Assembly: GCA_036679405.1 (NCBI GenBank)
Contig: JAVBVZ010000003.1
Location: forward strand, 1-40,125
Reading direction: 5' to 3'
Origin: JAEYKI01 sp036679405
Lineage (GTDB): Bacteria; Bacillota; Clostridia; Christensenellales; Christensenellaceae
DNA: 40,125 bases
Shown here: positions 1 to 8,461 of the stretch, piece by piece
Position numbering within the stretch: position 1 is the first letter of the stretch
Layout of the letters: each line of letters opens with the position of its first letter
The notes under the pieces: generated by a model
Databases searched by the model: none
What the model was told of the DNA's origin: nothing
Seen by the model: the letters and a program-made list of their open reading frames with translations, nothing else
Position numbers and translations under genes: made by a program

Positions 1-108
1 AGCTCTTTAGGCAATCTTACGCCAGCAGAATATGCTGCTGGGCTGAATCAAAACGATACCCAAAATCAGCCCGGACTAACTTTTGACTTGGTGCAAAATT
101 GGGGGTAA
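1..108 (+). CDS. IS3-family transposase (OrfB), C-terminal end only
   Basis: The reading frame is open from the first base and ends at TAA (106-108). It encodes 35 residues that begin SSLGNLTPAEYAAGLN, matching the usual end of IS3-group OrfB transposases, where the integrase-core domain finishes with a motif of the type RPHSSLG.LTP.E. The catalytic DDE residues lie before the window, so activity cannot be judged. The gene stops about 45 bp before a sequence that looks like an IS terminus. An 8-bp inverted repeat (GGACTAAC at 73-80, GTTAGTCC at 141-148) spans the stop codon. Identification as the IS3 family is fairly secure from the C-terminal motif; the subgroup is not known. Confidence 0.75.
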   Translation, partial: SSLGNLTPAEYAAGLNQNDTQNQPGLTFDLVQNWG

Positions 109-153
109 GGTCAAGGGGATGTGGTTTCAATGGCCAAATAGTTAGTCCTTACA
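109..153 (+). mobile_element. Probable right end of the IS3-type element
   Basis: The non-coding stretch after the transposase ends in TTAGTCCTTACA. IS3-family elements begin with TG and end with CA, so a terminal repeat reading TGTAAGGACTAA inward would fit an element edge near 153. A diverged copy of about 45 bp occurs at 3437-3480. The left end is outside the window and no target duplication can be checked. The boundary is inferred. Confidence 0.45.
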
Positions 154-195
154 ATTTGATTCTGCTCGCCTTAAAACCTTTTTAGGAGAAATAAA

Positions 196-1662
196 ATGAA
201 AACAGCAAAATTATTTAGTTTGATATCCCTATTAATTATTGTGTGTTTATTTTTCTATTCATGCCAAGAGACTCCCCAGAAACAAGCAGTGATTAAAAAA
301 GGCGATAATGAACTTGAAAGCACAATAGAAGAATCAATTAATGCGCCAGGACAAAAATATGAAGCACCTTTGGAATGGAATGAAACACCTACAAAGGATG
401 ATGATTTTATTATTAATATTAATGCAAAAGTTACAATGCCGGATGTTTTAAAATTTCCTGTTATAATTATAAGCCCACAAGACATAAATCAAGAGCAAGC
501 CAATCAATTTATAAAATATTTTTTTAAGGAGTCATCAATTTATAAACAAAGACCAGAAGGTTTAGTGACGCAGGAAGATGTTTTACAGCAAATTCAAGTA
601 TTATTGAAATTTTTTGAAGATATGAAGGAAAAAGATCCTGTAGAATACGAAAAAGTTGCAAAAAATCTGGATCAAGATATTGCTAATTTAAAAAGCAGCA
701 TGAAGGATCTTCCGCCAAGTTATGAACCAGAGCCCACAGATACATCATTTTCATCTCCTAATATTAGCGTTTCTACTGAGTCCAACATTTCGAATGATTT
801 AAAGGTGATTGATATCAATGCATATTTTGGGGATGAAATTCCTGCAAGTATATATATAGTTAAAAATAATACTAATAAGATGAATTCCTATAATTATTCA
901 AGTTTTAAGACTAGGGCCGGTATACCTTGCCTTTATAATATCTCAGACTTGTCCCATCCTATAGGTCTTACCATAACTTATGAACAGGCCGAAGAAAACG
1001 CCTATAAGCTCTTGGAGGATTTAGGGATTCAGGGAATGAAGCTGAATGCTGCTGCGTTTACGCCTACTACTGGGGATACTACTGTGTATACGACGAAATC
1101 AGCTGTAGAGATAAATCCTTATTATTTCACTCTGTATTTTACGCGGACATTTGATGGAATTGAATGGACATATACGAATCCATATTATAATCAATCAGAA
1201 GTTTCTCCACAATATGCTGAGCCATGGAAAGACGAGTTCATACAAGTAATGGTAGACGATAGCGACGTCGTTTCTTTTCAATGGATATCACCAATTAATA
1301 TTGTTGGAAATCTTTCTGACAATTCAACCCTGCTTCCTTTTAACGATATTATGCAAGAATTTATTCAGCATATGCAGACGTCAAACGCATATGCCTTAAA
1401 TGATCGCATAATTAAAAGGGAATTTACAATTAACGAAATTAGATTTGGATATGCAAAAATCGCACGTCAAGATAATCCGAATCAATACTTATTGGTGCCG
1501 GCATGGGATTTTTTTGGTACCTGTAAGGATACTATGGCCGCAAACATTTCAGATCCTAATTATGATAAAGACAACGCAAGCATTGAGAATAATTTTCGAC
1601 AGAGCTTTATGACTATCAATGCTATAGATGGCAGTGCGATTAATAGGAATCTAGGGTATTAA
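196..1662 (+). CDS. Surface lipoprotein, paralogue 1 of 2
   Basis: This 488-residue protein has a lipoprotein signal peptide with the lipidated cysteine at residue 23 (FFYSCQETPQ), so it should sit on the outer face of the membrane. The mature part is hydrophilic, with a charged helical stretch around 100-170, a Ser/Pro-rich linker near 175-195, and a mixed alpha/beta C-terminal half. It closely matches the layout of the lipoprotein at 4077-5546: both start the mature protein with CQ.TP...AVI and end with TINAIDGS plus NLGY. The start is supported by TAGGAGA eight bases upstream. It stands directly before two ABC permease genes and may be their extracellular partner, for example a sensor or substrate-handling subunit. 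I do not recognise the family. Function is unknown. Confidence 0.8.
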   Translation: MKTAKLFSLISLLIIVCLFFYSCQETPQKQAVIKKGDNELESTIEESINAPGQKYEAPLEWNETPTKDDDFIININAKVTMPDVLKFPVIIISPQDINQEQANQFIKYFFKESSIYKQRPEGLVTQEDVLQQIQVLLKFFEDMKEKDPVEYEKVAKNLDQDIANLKSSMKDLPPSYEPEPTDTSFSSPNISVSTESNISNDLKVIDINAYFGDEIPASIYIVKNNTNKMNSYNYSSFKTRAGIPCLYNISDLSHPIGLTITYEQAEENAYKLLEDLGIQGMKLNAAAFTPTTGDTTVYTTKSAVEINPYYFTLYFTRTFDGIEWTYTNPYYNQSEVSPQYAEPWKDEFIQVMVDDSDVVSFQWISPINIVGNLSDNSTLLPFNDIMQEFIQHMQTSNAYALNDRIIKREFTINEIRFGYAKIARQDNPNQYLLVPAWDFFGTCKDTMAANISDPNYDKDNASIENNFRQSFMTINAIDGSAINRNLGY

Positions 1663-1721
1663 ATTGAAATGAAAAAAGATAATAGCAACTAATGTAACTC
1701 TTGTTCAACATGGAGGAAAAC

Positions 1722-2534
1722 TTGAATAGTTTAAAAATCGACCTTAGGCGGGCGTTAAAATCCTGGGGATTTATTGCGGGAATTATTGGCATGGTTGCGG
1801 TTATGGTTTTTGGATCGTTCGAGTCGATCCTGCCTTTTCTGCAAGGCTTCGTAGAAAGTCTTCCGGAAGGCTTCCATGAACAAATGATCTTAACGGCAAT
1901 GTCCTCAGATATCATGATGTTCTGCGTGCCCATTTTAGCAGCGTTGCCCTATACGGCGGTGTTCGTTGAAGAATACAAGAGTGGATACTTGAAGGAATAT
2001 CTGCCCCGATCGGGCGTGCAGTCATATATTGCCGGTAAGGTGTTTTCAACCGGGATATCCGGCGGCCTGGTGCTCTTTTGCGGGATCATATGTGTATATA
2101 TTGCGTTTGTGCTCATATTCACTCCCGTGGAGGTCATTCCTCAGATGCCGGATGAAACAATGGTCGGATCGATGGCGGCGCCAACAGACATGACGCAGAT
2201 GGCAGCGCCGTCCATGTTTGCGGATATCTTGGGGCAGGCCTTTCTGTTTTTTCTATCGGGAATGTTTTGGTCGCTAATAGGCGCTTTGTTTGCTGCGATC
2301 ACTATGAGCCGTTACATGGCCTACGCATTCCCGTTCATACTCTATTATGTGCTCATTATCCTGTGTAGCCGGTATTTTACGGGAGCTTATATCCTGAACC
2401 CGCAGGAATGGATCCGGGCGGCAATGCAGTGGCCGGGGGGCATTTGGGGAATGATTCTATTCCTTGGAGAAATCATTTTAATTGCGGGCATCGCTTATGC
2501 CATTGTAATAAAAAGGAGGATTGCGGATGCGTAG
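1722..2534 (+). CDS. ABC-2 type transporter permease subunit, first of a pair
   Basis: A 270-residue integral membrane protein with about six hydrophobic segments: near the N-terminus (FIAGIIGMVAVMV), around 75, 110, 180, 210 and at the C-terminus. A loop rich in Met and Pro lies between the third and fourth segments. The size and layout fit ABC-2 type permeases such as those of bacitracin- or lantibiotic-type exporters. I chose the TTG at 1722 because GGAGGA lies five bases upstream; an in-frame TTG at 1701 has no ribosome binding site. Its stop overlaps the start of the next permease by 8 bp, so the two are translationally coupled and probably form a heterodimeric membrane domain. The likely ATPase is the one at 5564, although 2.1 kb separates them. 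Substrate unknown. Confidence 0.75.
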   Translation: MNSLKIDLRRALKSWGFIAGIIGMVAVMVFGSFESILPFLQGFVESLPEGFHEQMILTAMSSDIMMFCVPILAALPYTAVFVEEYKSGYLKEYLPRSGVQSYIAGKVFSTGISGGLVLFCGIICVYIAFVLIFTPVEVIPQMPDETMVGSMAAPTDMTQMAAPSMFADILGQAFLFFLSGMFWSLIGALFAAITMSRYMAYAFPFILYYVLIILCSRYFTGAYILNPQEWIRAAMQWPGGIWGMILFLGEIILIAGIAYAIVIKRRIADA

Positions 2535-3423
2535 TTTAATTCAGGTTGGAACGATTGCCTCCGGAAACTTCCGGCAGTGGCGGAATAATCCTCGGATAAT
2601 TATTACTTTCGGCCTTGCTTTCGTATTGTGCTTTCTTTTATCGGACAAAGCGGTCAAATTTGCGCTGGAGTACGGAACGACCATGCAGCTGGTGGAGGCG
2701 TTTGTATGGACGTTTGGGGACGCGAATTCCATACTGCTGGCATCCCTGCTGCTATTGCTTTTGTTCGCAGATATGCCATTCATTTCGGGCGCGACTCCAT
2801 ATCTGCTTGTTCGTGCCGACCGTACGGTCTGGCTTTTTGGGCAACTGGTGTATATCGCCCTCGCAACATTGATTTATTTGGCGTTTATCCTGGTTTCCAC
2901 TTCCCTTTTGTGCATGACCAATGCATTTATAGGAAATATGTGGAGCGAAACAGCGGCGATTTTAGGATATTCGGGCGCGGGGCAAGCGATTGCGCTGCCC
3001 GCTTTTGTAAAAACACTGGAAATGTCTACGCCATACGCGTGTATGGCAACGATATTTTTGCTGATGCTGCTGTATACCCTGTTGATGGTTTTTATCATGC
3101 TGACCGTAAATTTGAAAAAAGGGCAGTTTTGGGGCGTGGCTGCGGCGTTCATTTTTAGTCTGTACGGATTTTTGCTTAACCCGCAGATATTCAAGCAGAT
3201 TTTTAATCTGCCGGATGAACTGATGTATAAGGCGAACGTGGCGGTAGGATGGCTTTCGCCTCTTAACCATGCGACGTACCATATGCACAACTTCGGATAT
3301 GATTTGCTGCCCAGGCTTTGGATGACCTATTTGATATTCAGCGGGTTGATTACTTTTTGTTTTATTTTGGCTTTGCGGGCGATGAAGGGATATAGCTTTA
3401 ATTTTACCGGGACGAATATGTAA
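2527..3423 (+). CDS. ABC-2 type transporter permease subunit, second of a pair
   Basis: A 298-residue membrane protein with about six predicted membrane segments (for example residues 25-40, 65-85, 100-125, 170-195, 200-220, 255-280). AAAGGAGG at 2512-2519 gives a seven-base spacing to ATG 2527, which is why I prefer it to the TTG at 2521. It overlaps the preceding permease by 8 bp and has the same overall plan, so the pair probably makes one transporter. The gene is followed by an IS-end-like relic and a palindrome rather than by its ATPase, which suggests the original permease-permease-ATPase order was broken by insertion. Assignment as an ABC permease rests on topology and neighbours, not on a sharp sequence motif. 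Confidence 0.7.
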   Translation: MRSLIQVGTIASGNFRQWRNNPRIIITFGLAFVLCFLLSDKAVKFALEYGTTMQLVEAFVWTFGDANSILLASLLLLLLFADMPFISGATPYLLVRADRTVWLFGQLVYIALATLIYLAFILVSTSLLCMTNAFIGNMWSETAAILGYSGAGQAIALPAFVKTLEMSTPYACMATIFLLMLLYTLLMVFIMLTVNLKKGQFWGVAAAFIFSLYGFLLNPQIFKQIFNLPDELMYKANVAVGWLSPLNHATYHMHNFGYDLLPRLWMTYLIFSGLITFCFILALRAMKGYSFNFTGTNM

Positions 3424-3436
3424 ATACATTTCTCTT

Positions 3437-3480
3437 AGGACTAAAGGGGTGGTTCCAATGGGCAATTAAAAGTCCTTACA
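3437..3480 (+). mobile_element. Solo IS-end-like relic
   Basis: This segment aligns with 109-153 over about 45 bp with a few gaps: both contain a GGGG..GTGGTT.CAATGG core and end in AGTCCTTACA. It also carries its own short inverted repeat (AGGACT 3437-3442, AGTCCT 3471-3476). No transposase reading frame is attached. It is best explained as a leftover right end of the same IS type, but a shared regulatory or terminator sequence cannot be excluded. Confidence 0.4.
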
Positions 3481-3493
3481 AAACCAGTAGCAC

Positions 3494-3511
3494 CTGTTGA
3501 TAAATCAACAG
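3494..3511. repeat. 18-bp palindrome upstream of the small secreted protein gene
   Basis: CTGTTGAT, two A's, then ATCAACAG make a perfect palindrome about 77 bp before the gene at 3588. It could be an operator or a short hairpin. There is no T-run after it, so it is not a terminator. Confidence 0.45.
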
Positions 3512-3587
3512 TCGGTAATGCAAGGACTCTAAACTGATTTTAACATAGAGTTGAAATAAACGGAAATAGCAATATGAAAGGAATAAA

Positions 3588-4007
3588 ATGATGAAAAGAA
3601 AATTAATGATGACCATAACGGTTATTTTGGCAATAGCTTTGGTGTTAAGTTTTGGCAGTGTTGCGTTTGCCGCCGGATATCAGTATTTTGCTGGAGATGT
3701 AGCTTATTCATATTATACAACTGCTGATAAAGATGTATATAAAGCTTCTGTAGACAGAACTTACACTGATGGCCTGTGGACACATGTGATTAAAAGTAAT
3801 AATGTGGGGGCAAGGTATACGTCTCGCCTCTATCAATCAGGAAGTACTTCTATTCAAGTAAGCAATGTGGTTGATAAACCCGCTTTAGAAAACGGCCCAC
3901 TTGATGCTACTGCTACAACGTATCAGGGTAATGTAAGATTAAAGGTTCATAATACGTATAATTATGGAACCACATTAACATTTGTCGGAAGATGGTATGT
4001 GTCTTGA
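3588..4007 (+). CDS. Small secreted protein of unknown function
   Basis: This 139-residue protein has a clear Sec signal peptide (positively charged start, hydrophobic core, cleavage likely after AFA at about residue 28). The mature part is roughly 110 residues, contains no cysteine, and is rich in Tyr, Thr, Ser and Val in alternating patterns, as expected for a beta-sheet domain. There is no membrane anchor, so it is probably released or held non-covalently at the surface. AAAGG upstream supports the ATG at 3588 (3591 is also possible). It lies between an IS-end relic and a strong hairpin, and upstream of the second lipoprotein paralogue, so it may be the cargo or partner of the neighbouring export machinery. 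I compared it by eye with lactococcin-972-like bacteriocins and saw no convincing match. Confidence 0.75.
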   Translation: MMKRKLMMTITVILAIALVLSFGSVAFAAGYQYFAGDVAYSYYTTADKDVYKASVDRTYTDGLWTHVIKSNNVGARYTSRLYQSGSTSIQVSNVVDKPALENGPLDATATTYQGNVRLKVHNTYNYGTTLTFVGRWYVS

Positions 4008-4027
4008 TGACTGTATTTTAGCTTAGA

Positions 4028-4056
4028 GTTGTGGCATAGATATCCTATGCCACAAC
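4028..4056 (+). other. Strong intercistronic hairpin
   Basis: GTTGTGGCATA (4028-4038) and TATGCCACAAC (4046-4056) form a perfect 11-bp stem with a 7-base loop. No T-run follows, so it is more likely an mRNA-stabilising or processing hairpin that uncouples the level of the small secreted protein from the downstream lipoprotein than a terminator. Confidence 0.6.
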
Positions 4057-4076
4057 AAATTAAATTTAGGAGAGGA

Positions 4077-5546
4077 ATGACAAAAAGCATGAAAAAATTT
4101 ATTTTATTTGTAATAATAATAGTTTTCACATTTTTGGCGGTAGGGTGTCAACAGACTCCTGAAGAAGAAGCTGTTATAAACAAGCAGAACCTGGAAGAGA
4201 AAATGAAAAATAATAACAATTCAGTTACTGATCAGGAAAATGGAAGTGCTTATGAAACGACAAAACGCGCAGAAGATGTAATAGCTGTGAGAGATCAATG
4301 GAATTATGATAATGGAATATCGGTTAGTATGGATGCAGAATTTATAAAGCCGAATGCGATGGATTTTCCAGTTGCCAGAATCCAAACGCGTATCTTTAGC
4401 AGGGATGAGATAGAAAAAACTATTGAGTTTTTCTTTTCCGGGCGTACCATGTATAAGCCTTGGGAGGAAAGTAAACAAGATATTGCTGAAGAAATTATAC
4501 AGCTAAAGCAGATTATTAATGACCCTTCTTCAACGGAAGATGAGATTGGGATAGCGCAAGCTATGCTTCGTTCGAAAGAAGCTCAATATGCCGAAGCGCC
4601 GGAAAGCGTTGAAAAAGAAGAACTGGAGAGTACGGATTTTACGCAAATTGATCCTGCGGATTATGTAGGAACTGCAAATGGGGAAGAATATATAAGTTCC
4701 AGCAATGACCCGATATATGACTCGCTTGAAATATGGGCAGAAAAGGGACTGGAAAGTCGCTCGGTATTGATAGCCGTTAATGCAAAAGAAGGTTCAAACA
4801 GTTGGATGATGTATGTGGATAATGTTGAAGAGAACATGTCAAATATGTCATATGAATTTGGAATAGACATAATCAATGATGATTCGATTGGCATTGAGTA
4901 TGATGATGCAAAAAAGATTGCCACTGATTTCATTAATGAATTGGGGTTGGACCTAGAACTGAGCCATTCAAATTTAATATCAAAAATATATAAATTTGGT
5001 GATCCGAATGAGATAAAACAAACAGAAATATATTCCTCTGATTATAAATCATATCAGTTCAATTATACAAGAAGCATAAGCGGCGTGCCCATAACGTTTG
5101 ACTCGGCCACGCCATATGGAGATTATGATCAAGAGTATGAAGCAAGCACCTACTATGAGATGGTTTCCGTTATGGTAGATAAAAACGGGATATCGAGATT
5201 TGAATATCGCGCACCTTATGAAATTACAGAGATGATAGAAGAAGATGCTGTTATTATAAGCATTGATAAAGCGATTGATCTTTTTAAAAAACATATGAGA
5301 AATTCATTTGCGGCTGTTTCAGATCCGGAGATTAAGGCAATAGACGTTCATAAAATTATTTTGGGATTATCAAGAATCAAGGCTAACGACGGAGGATATT
5401 TATTGGTTCCAACATATGATTTTTTTGCAAATATTCAGTATAAAAATGGGAGCGAAGTTGCCGTGGAATCTCTTGATTCGGCATATTCTTTATGCACAAT
5501 CAATGCGATTGATGGCAGTGTCATTGATAAAAATCTTGGATATTAG
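4077..5546 (+). CDS. Surface lipoprotein, paralogue 2 of 2
   Basis: A 489-residue lipoprotein with lipidated cysteine at residue 24 (FLAVGCQQTPEEE). It has nearly the same length as the protein at 196-1662. The two share the start of the mature region (CQ.TP...AVI), a charged helical middle, a C-terminal motif that includes YLLVP..DFF, and the final TINAIDGS...NLGY. Sequence identity is modest, so the duplication is old or fast-evolving. I chose ATG 4077 because AGGAG lies four bases upstream; ATG 4089 is the next in-frame option. It is followed after 17 bp by the ABC ATPase gene, so it belongs to the transporter operon and is probably an extracellular accessory subunit. The family is not recognised. 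Confidence 0.8.
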   Translation: MTKSMKKFILFVIIIVFTFLAVGCQQTPEEEAVINKQNLEEKMKNNNNSVTDQENGSAYETTKRAEDVIAVRDQWNYDNGISVSMDAEFIKPNAMDFPVARIQTRIFSRDEIEKTIEFFFSGRTMYKPWEESKQDIAEEIIQLKQIINDPSSTEDEIGIAQAMLRSKEAQYAEAPESVEKEELESTDFTQIDPADYVGTANGEEYISSSNDPIYDSLEIWAEKGLESRSVLIAVNAKEGSNSWMMYVDNVEENMSNMSYEFGIDIINDDSIGIEYDDAKKIATDFINELGLDLELSHSNLISKIYKFGDPNEIKQTEIYSSDYKSYQFNYTRSISGVPITFDSATPYGDYDQEYEASTYYEMVSVMVDKNGISRFEYRAPYEITEMIEEDAVIISIDKAIDLFKKHMRNSFAAVSDPEIKAIDVHKIILGLSRIKANDGGYLLVPTYDFFANIQYKNGSEVAVESLDSAYSLCTINAIDGSVIDKNLGY

Positions 5547-5563
5547 TACAAGGAGGTTTTTAT

Positions 5564-6226
5564 TTGAAAGATATAGCAGTCAGCGTACAGCACTTATTTA
5601 TGGACTTCAAAGAAGAAAGGGTGCTCGACGACGTGACCCATGATTTTGAGGAAGGGAAGATCCACGGAATCGTTGGCAACAACGGTTCGGGCAAGACGGT
5701 GCTTTTTAAATGCATTTGCGGATTTATTGTGCCGACGGCCGGCAAGGTGCTGGTGGACTATGAACAGGTAGGACGGGATATGGATTTCCCGGAAGATTTG
5801 GGCCTGATCATTGAGACGCCGGGTTTCCTGCCGGGGTTAAGCGGTTTTAAAAACCTTCAGATTCTTGCGTCTTTGCGCAGAAAAATAGGGGAAAAGGAAA
5901 TTATTCAGGCCATCCGCAGAGTAGGACTGGATCCGACCCTGAAAAAGCATGTGGGTAAATATTCGCTCGGGATGCGGCAACGGCTGGGGATCGCGCAGGC
6001 TATTATGGAAGACCCATCCCTGCTCATACTGGACGAGCCATTTAATGGCCTGGATAAGCATGGAGTGGCGGATATGCGGAAATTGATCAAAGGAATTAGA
6101 GTCTCAGGCAAAACCATACTACTTGCAAGCCACAACGCAGCTGATATAGAAGAACTGTGCGACACGGTCTGCGAGATGGATGCAGGGAAACTGACGGTGG
6201 CGCGATCGGAGGTATCCAATGAATGA
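5564..6226 (+). CDS. ABC transporter ATP-binding protein (ABC-2 exporter type)
   Basis: A 220-residue ATPase with Walker A GNNGSGKT (about residue 38), signature YSLGMRQRLGIAQA (about 133), Walker B LLILDEPFNGLD (about 153) and a switch histidine in ASHNAAD. The LGMRQR form of the signature is typical of BcrA-like ATPases that drive ABC-2 permeases, so the partners are probably the permeases at 1722 and 2527. The start is TTG 5564, with AAGGAGGTT seven bases upstream; no better start is present. The gene overlaps the next ATPase gene by 8 bp. It would power export of a peptide, lipid or drug, or act as a self-protection pump; the substrate cannot be read from the sequence. Confidence 0.85.
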   Translation: MKDIAVSVQHLFMDFKEERVLDDVTHDFEEGKIHGIVGNNGSGKTVLFKCICGFIVPTAGKVLVDYEQVGRDMDFPEDLGLIIETPGFLPGLSGFKNLQILASLRRKIGEKEIIQAIRRVGLDPTLKKHVGKYSLGMRQRLGIAQAIMEDPSLLILDEPFNGLDKHGVADMRKLIKGIRVSGKTILLASHNAADIEELCDTVCEMDAGKLTVARSEVSNE

Positions 6227-6920
6227 GCCGATCATAAGCGTTAAAAACATTGTGAAGATATATAAATCACGCAATATAAAGTGCAGGGCGCTAAGCGGAG
6301 TGAGCCTGGATATTTATCCCGGAGAATTTGTTGCAATCGTGGGGACATCCGGGAGCGGGAAATCCACTTTGCTGAATTTGATAGCAGGATTGGAAAAACC
6401 GAATGCAGGTAAGATTTTCGTGAAAAATCGTCCCGTTCATAAAATGACCGAAGACCAGTTGGTGGATTTCCGGCTGAAAAACATTGGGTTCATCTTTCAG
6501 CAGTTCAACCTGATGGAGCCCCTGACTGCACTTGAAAACGCGGCCTTTCCTCTGATGCTGCGGGGGATACCGCGGGCGAAACGTGATAAAGCCGCGGGGA
6601 AGCTTCTTGTATCCATGGGGCTTGGAGAACACGGCCATCATACCCCGGCAGAACTCTCGGGTGGGCAGCAGCAGCGGGTATCCATTGCGAGGGCGATCAT
6701 TACAAAACCGCCCATTTTGTTTGCAGACGAGCCGACCGGAAATCTGGATAGTCATACGGCGGCGCAGATCATGGATATCCTGCGGGTGATCGTCAATACG
6801 GAGGGCGCGACGCTGGTGCTGGTAACGCACGACATAGAGAAAACAAAATATGCGGACCGGGTGGTACACTTGGCTGATGGAGCGGTTACGCAAATTCAAG
6901 AACAGGAGAAACCGGAATGA
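6219..6920 (+). CDS. ABC transporter ATP-binding protein (MacB/LolD type)
   Basis: A 233-residue ATPase with Walker A GTSGSGKST, Q-loop FQQFNL, signature LSGGQQQRVSIARAI, Walker B ILFADEPTGNLD and switch VLVTHD. The DEPTGNLD form is typical of the MacB/LolD group, which pairs with FtsX-type permeases rather than ABC-2 permeases. The matching permease is the MacB-like protein at 8448, with a CARDB-like protein in between. Its start overlaps the previous ATPase gene and its end overlaps the next gene by 4 bp, so the whole run is translationally coupled. Such transporters couple ATP hydrolysis to mechanical work on extracytoplasmic proteins or peptides. Confidence 0.9.
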   Translation: MNEPIISVKNIVKIYKSRNIKCRALSGVSLDIYPGEFVAIVGTSGSGKSTLLNLIAGLEKPNAGKIFVKNRPVHKMTEDQLVDFRLKNIGFIFQQFNLMEPLTALENAAFPLMLRGIPRAKRDKAAGKLLVSMGLGEHGHHTPAELSGGQQQRVSIARAIITKPPILFADEPTGNLDSHTAAQIMDILRVIVNTEGATLVLVTHDIEKTKYADRVVHLADGAVTQIQEQEKPE

Positions 6921-8461
6921 AAAAGAAAATATGTTTGTTCCTAATGATAGTATTTGTTTTGGCAGCTCTGCCTGCCGCAGCGTTGGCGGAGGAAAGCCCG
7001 TCGTCTTCATCAGAATCAGGGATAAAGACAGAGGAAGCGACGGAAACACCTTCGGAGTCGCCTTTGCCAACGGAGACGCCCGAACCGCAATCGACCTCTT
7101 TACTCAGCATAGACAACGCACGAGTCTATGCCGGTATGGATAAACCATACAGCCAGGGGTACATCCCGAGCGTGCAGGGGGGGACAGCGGCTGTTGTGCT
7201 TCCCCTCATTGCTTCGGGAGGTATTCAGGGGGACCAGATCAACAGTACGGTTAATCTGGGCGATCCGTCAACGTCGCCCTTTGTTTTTGGAAATTATGAC
7301 CAAACCATTCCTTTGCAGGATAACCCGGTGGATAACGGATCTACTACCGTTCCGTCTTATCTGGTCAGCCTGTCGCTGCCCATGGATGCCGGGAGAGTGA
7401 ACGGACGCTATCCGGTGACGGTTAATACGTCGTATGTAAATACGGACGGTATGGACTGTTCCCAGTCCTTTACCGTCTATGTGACGGTGACGGACGGAAA
7501 AGATCCAAACGCCACCCCGGCGCCTGAGCCAACGCCGACGCCTGAGCCGACAGAAGCGCCCCGTCCCCAGCCGAAGATCATTGTGAACAGCCATACAGTT
7601 GCTCCGGCCGATGTAATAGCGGGCGGCACCTTTGACTTGACGGTGACGCTGCGCAATACGAGCGAAAGCCAGTCCGTACGGAATCTTACGGTCACCGCCA
7701 AAGGGGATACCACCGACTTGATCCCGGCTGGGGATACCGGGACGGAATACATCTCAAAAATCAGCAGCGGGAGCACAGCGGATTTTGATGTTGAAATCCA
7801 GGTGCGGCCGGACGCAAAGCCCGGACCGCACAAAGTACTGCTGTCTATTGCGTATGAAAACAGCGAAGCGACGGCATTTACGGCGGAGGAAGAAATCATT
7901 GTGCAGGTAAAACAGCCTATCCGGCTGGAATACGACGATCCTGCTATACCTGAAAGCATAAACGCAGGCGATACGATTTCCGTTTCATTGAACCTTATGA
8001 ATATGGGGAAAAGCACGCTTTACAATGTCCGGTTTGAACTGCAGGCACCCGGACTGATTCCGGAGGGCAGTGCATTTATAGGCAACATGGAATCCGGTAC
8101 ATCCCAAGCGGGCGATGTTTATGTGTTCGTCGGCACGCTGGATATGACCGATTCGCCGGGCATTGACAGTGATAGTCAATACGGCCCAACCCAAGGGAGT
8201 ATCGCAATCATCTGTGAAGATGAATACGGAGAGGAGTACACGCAGCAGATAGATTTTAGTACGGTCATCAATCCGCCTGTGATCCAGGCGGCAGCCACCG
8301 ATGAGGAAGAGATGGAAGAGCCCGAAACCGTGAGCCAATGGTGGATATCGGTGATCGTAGCAGGGGGAATTGCTGCAGCATTGGCCGCATACCTGTATAT
8401 ACGCAGAAAAAAACGGCGGCTTTTGGAAGATGAGGCGGAGGACGAATATGAGGATGAATGA
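6917..8461 (+). CDS. CARDB/COG1361-like membrane-anchored extracellular protein
   Basis: A 514-residue protein with a Sec signal peptide (cleavage near ALAEE at 25), a Ser/Glu/Thr/Pro-rich segment (26-60), a first beta-rich domain, and a Pro-Thr-Glu linker (about 195-215) followed by two immunoglobulin-like repeats. These start near 220 and 330 and contain ...ADVIAGGTFDLTVTLRN and INAGDTISVSLNLMN. It ends with one membrane segment (about 475-495) and a basic then acidic tail. This is the COG1361/CARDB pattern, seen in Firmicutes between MacB-type ATPase and permease genes. The domain probably reaches from the membrane into the wall and could pass substrate or bind surface components. Gene order and 4-bp and 14-bp overlaps with its neighbours support one complex. 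Confidence 0.8.
   Translation: MKKKICLFLMIVFVLAALPAAALAEESPSSSSESGIKTEEATETPSESPLPTETPEPQSTSLLSIDNARVYAGMDKPYSQGYIPSVQGGTAAVVLPLIASGGIQGDQINSTVNLGDPSTSPFVFGNYDQTIPLQDNPVDNGSTTVPSYLVSLSLPMDAGRVNGRYPVTVNTSYVNTDGMDCSQSFTVYVTVTDGKDPNATPAPEPTPTPEPTEAPRPQPKIIVNSHTVAPADVIAGGTFDLTVTLRNTSESQSVRNLTVTAKGDTTDLIPAGDTGTEYISKISSGSTADFDVEIQVRPDAKPGPHKVLLSIAYENSEATAFTAEEEIIVQVKQPIRLEYDDPAIPESINAGDTISVSLNLMNMGKSTLYNVRFELQAPGLIPEGSAFIGNMESGTSQAGDVYVFVGTLDMTDSPGIDSDSQYGPTQGSIAIICEDEYGEEYTQQIDFSTVINPPVIQAAATDEEEMEEPETVSQWWISVIVAGGIAAALAAYLYIRRKKRRLLEDEAEDEYEDE

Noticed and set aside
3588..4007. Lactococcin-972-type bacteriocin
   Set aside because: Apart from size, signal peptide and Tyr/Ser richness there is no matching core motif, and the neighbouring permeases are not of the type that accompanies it.
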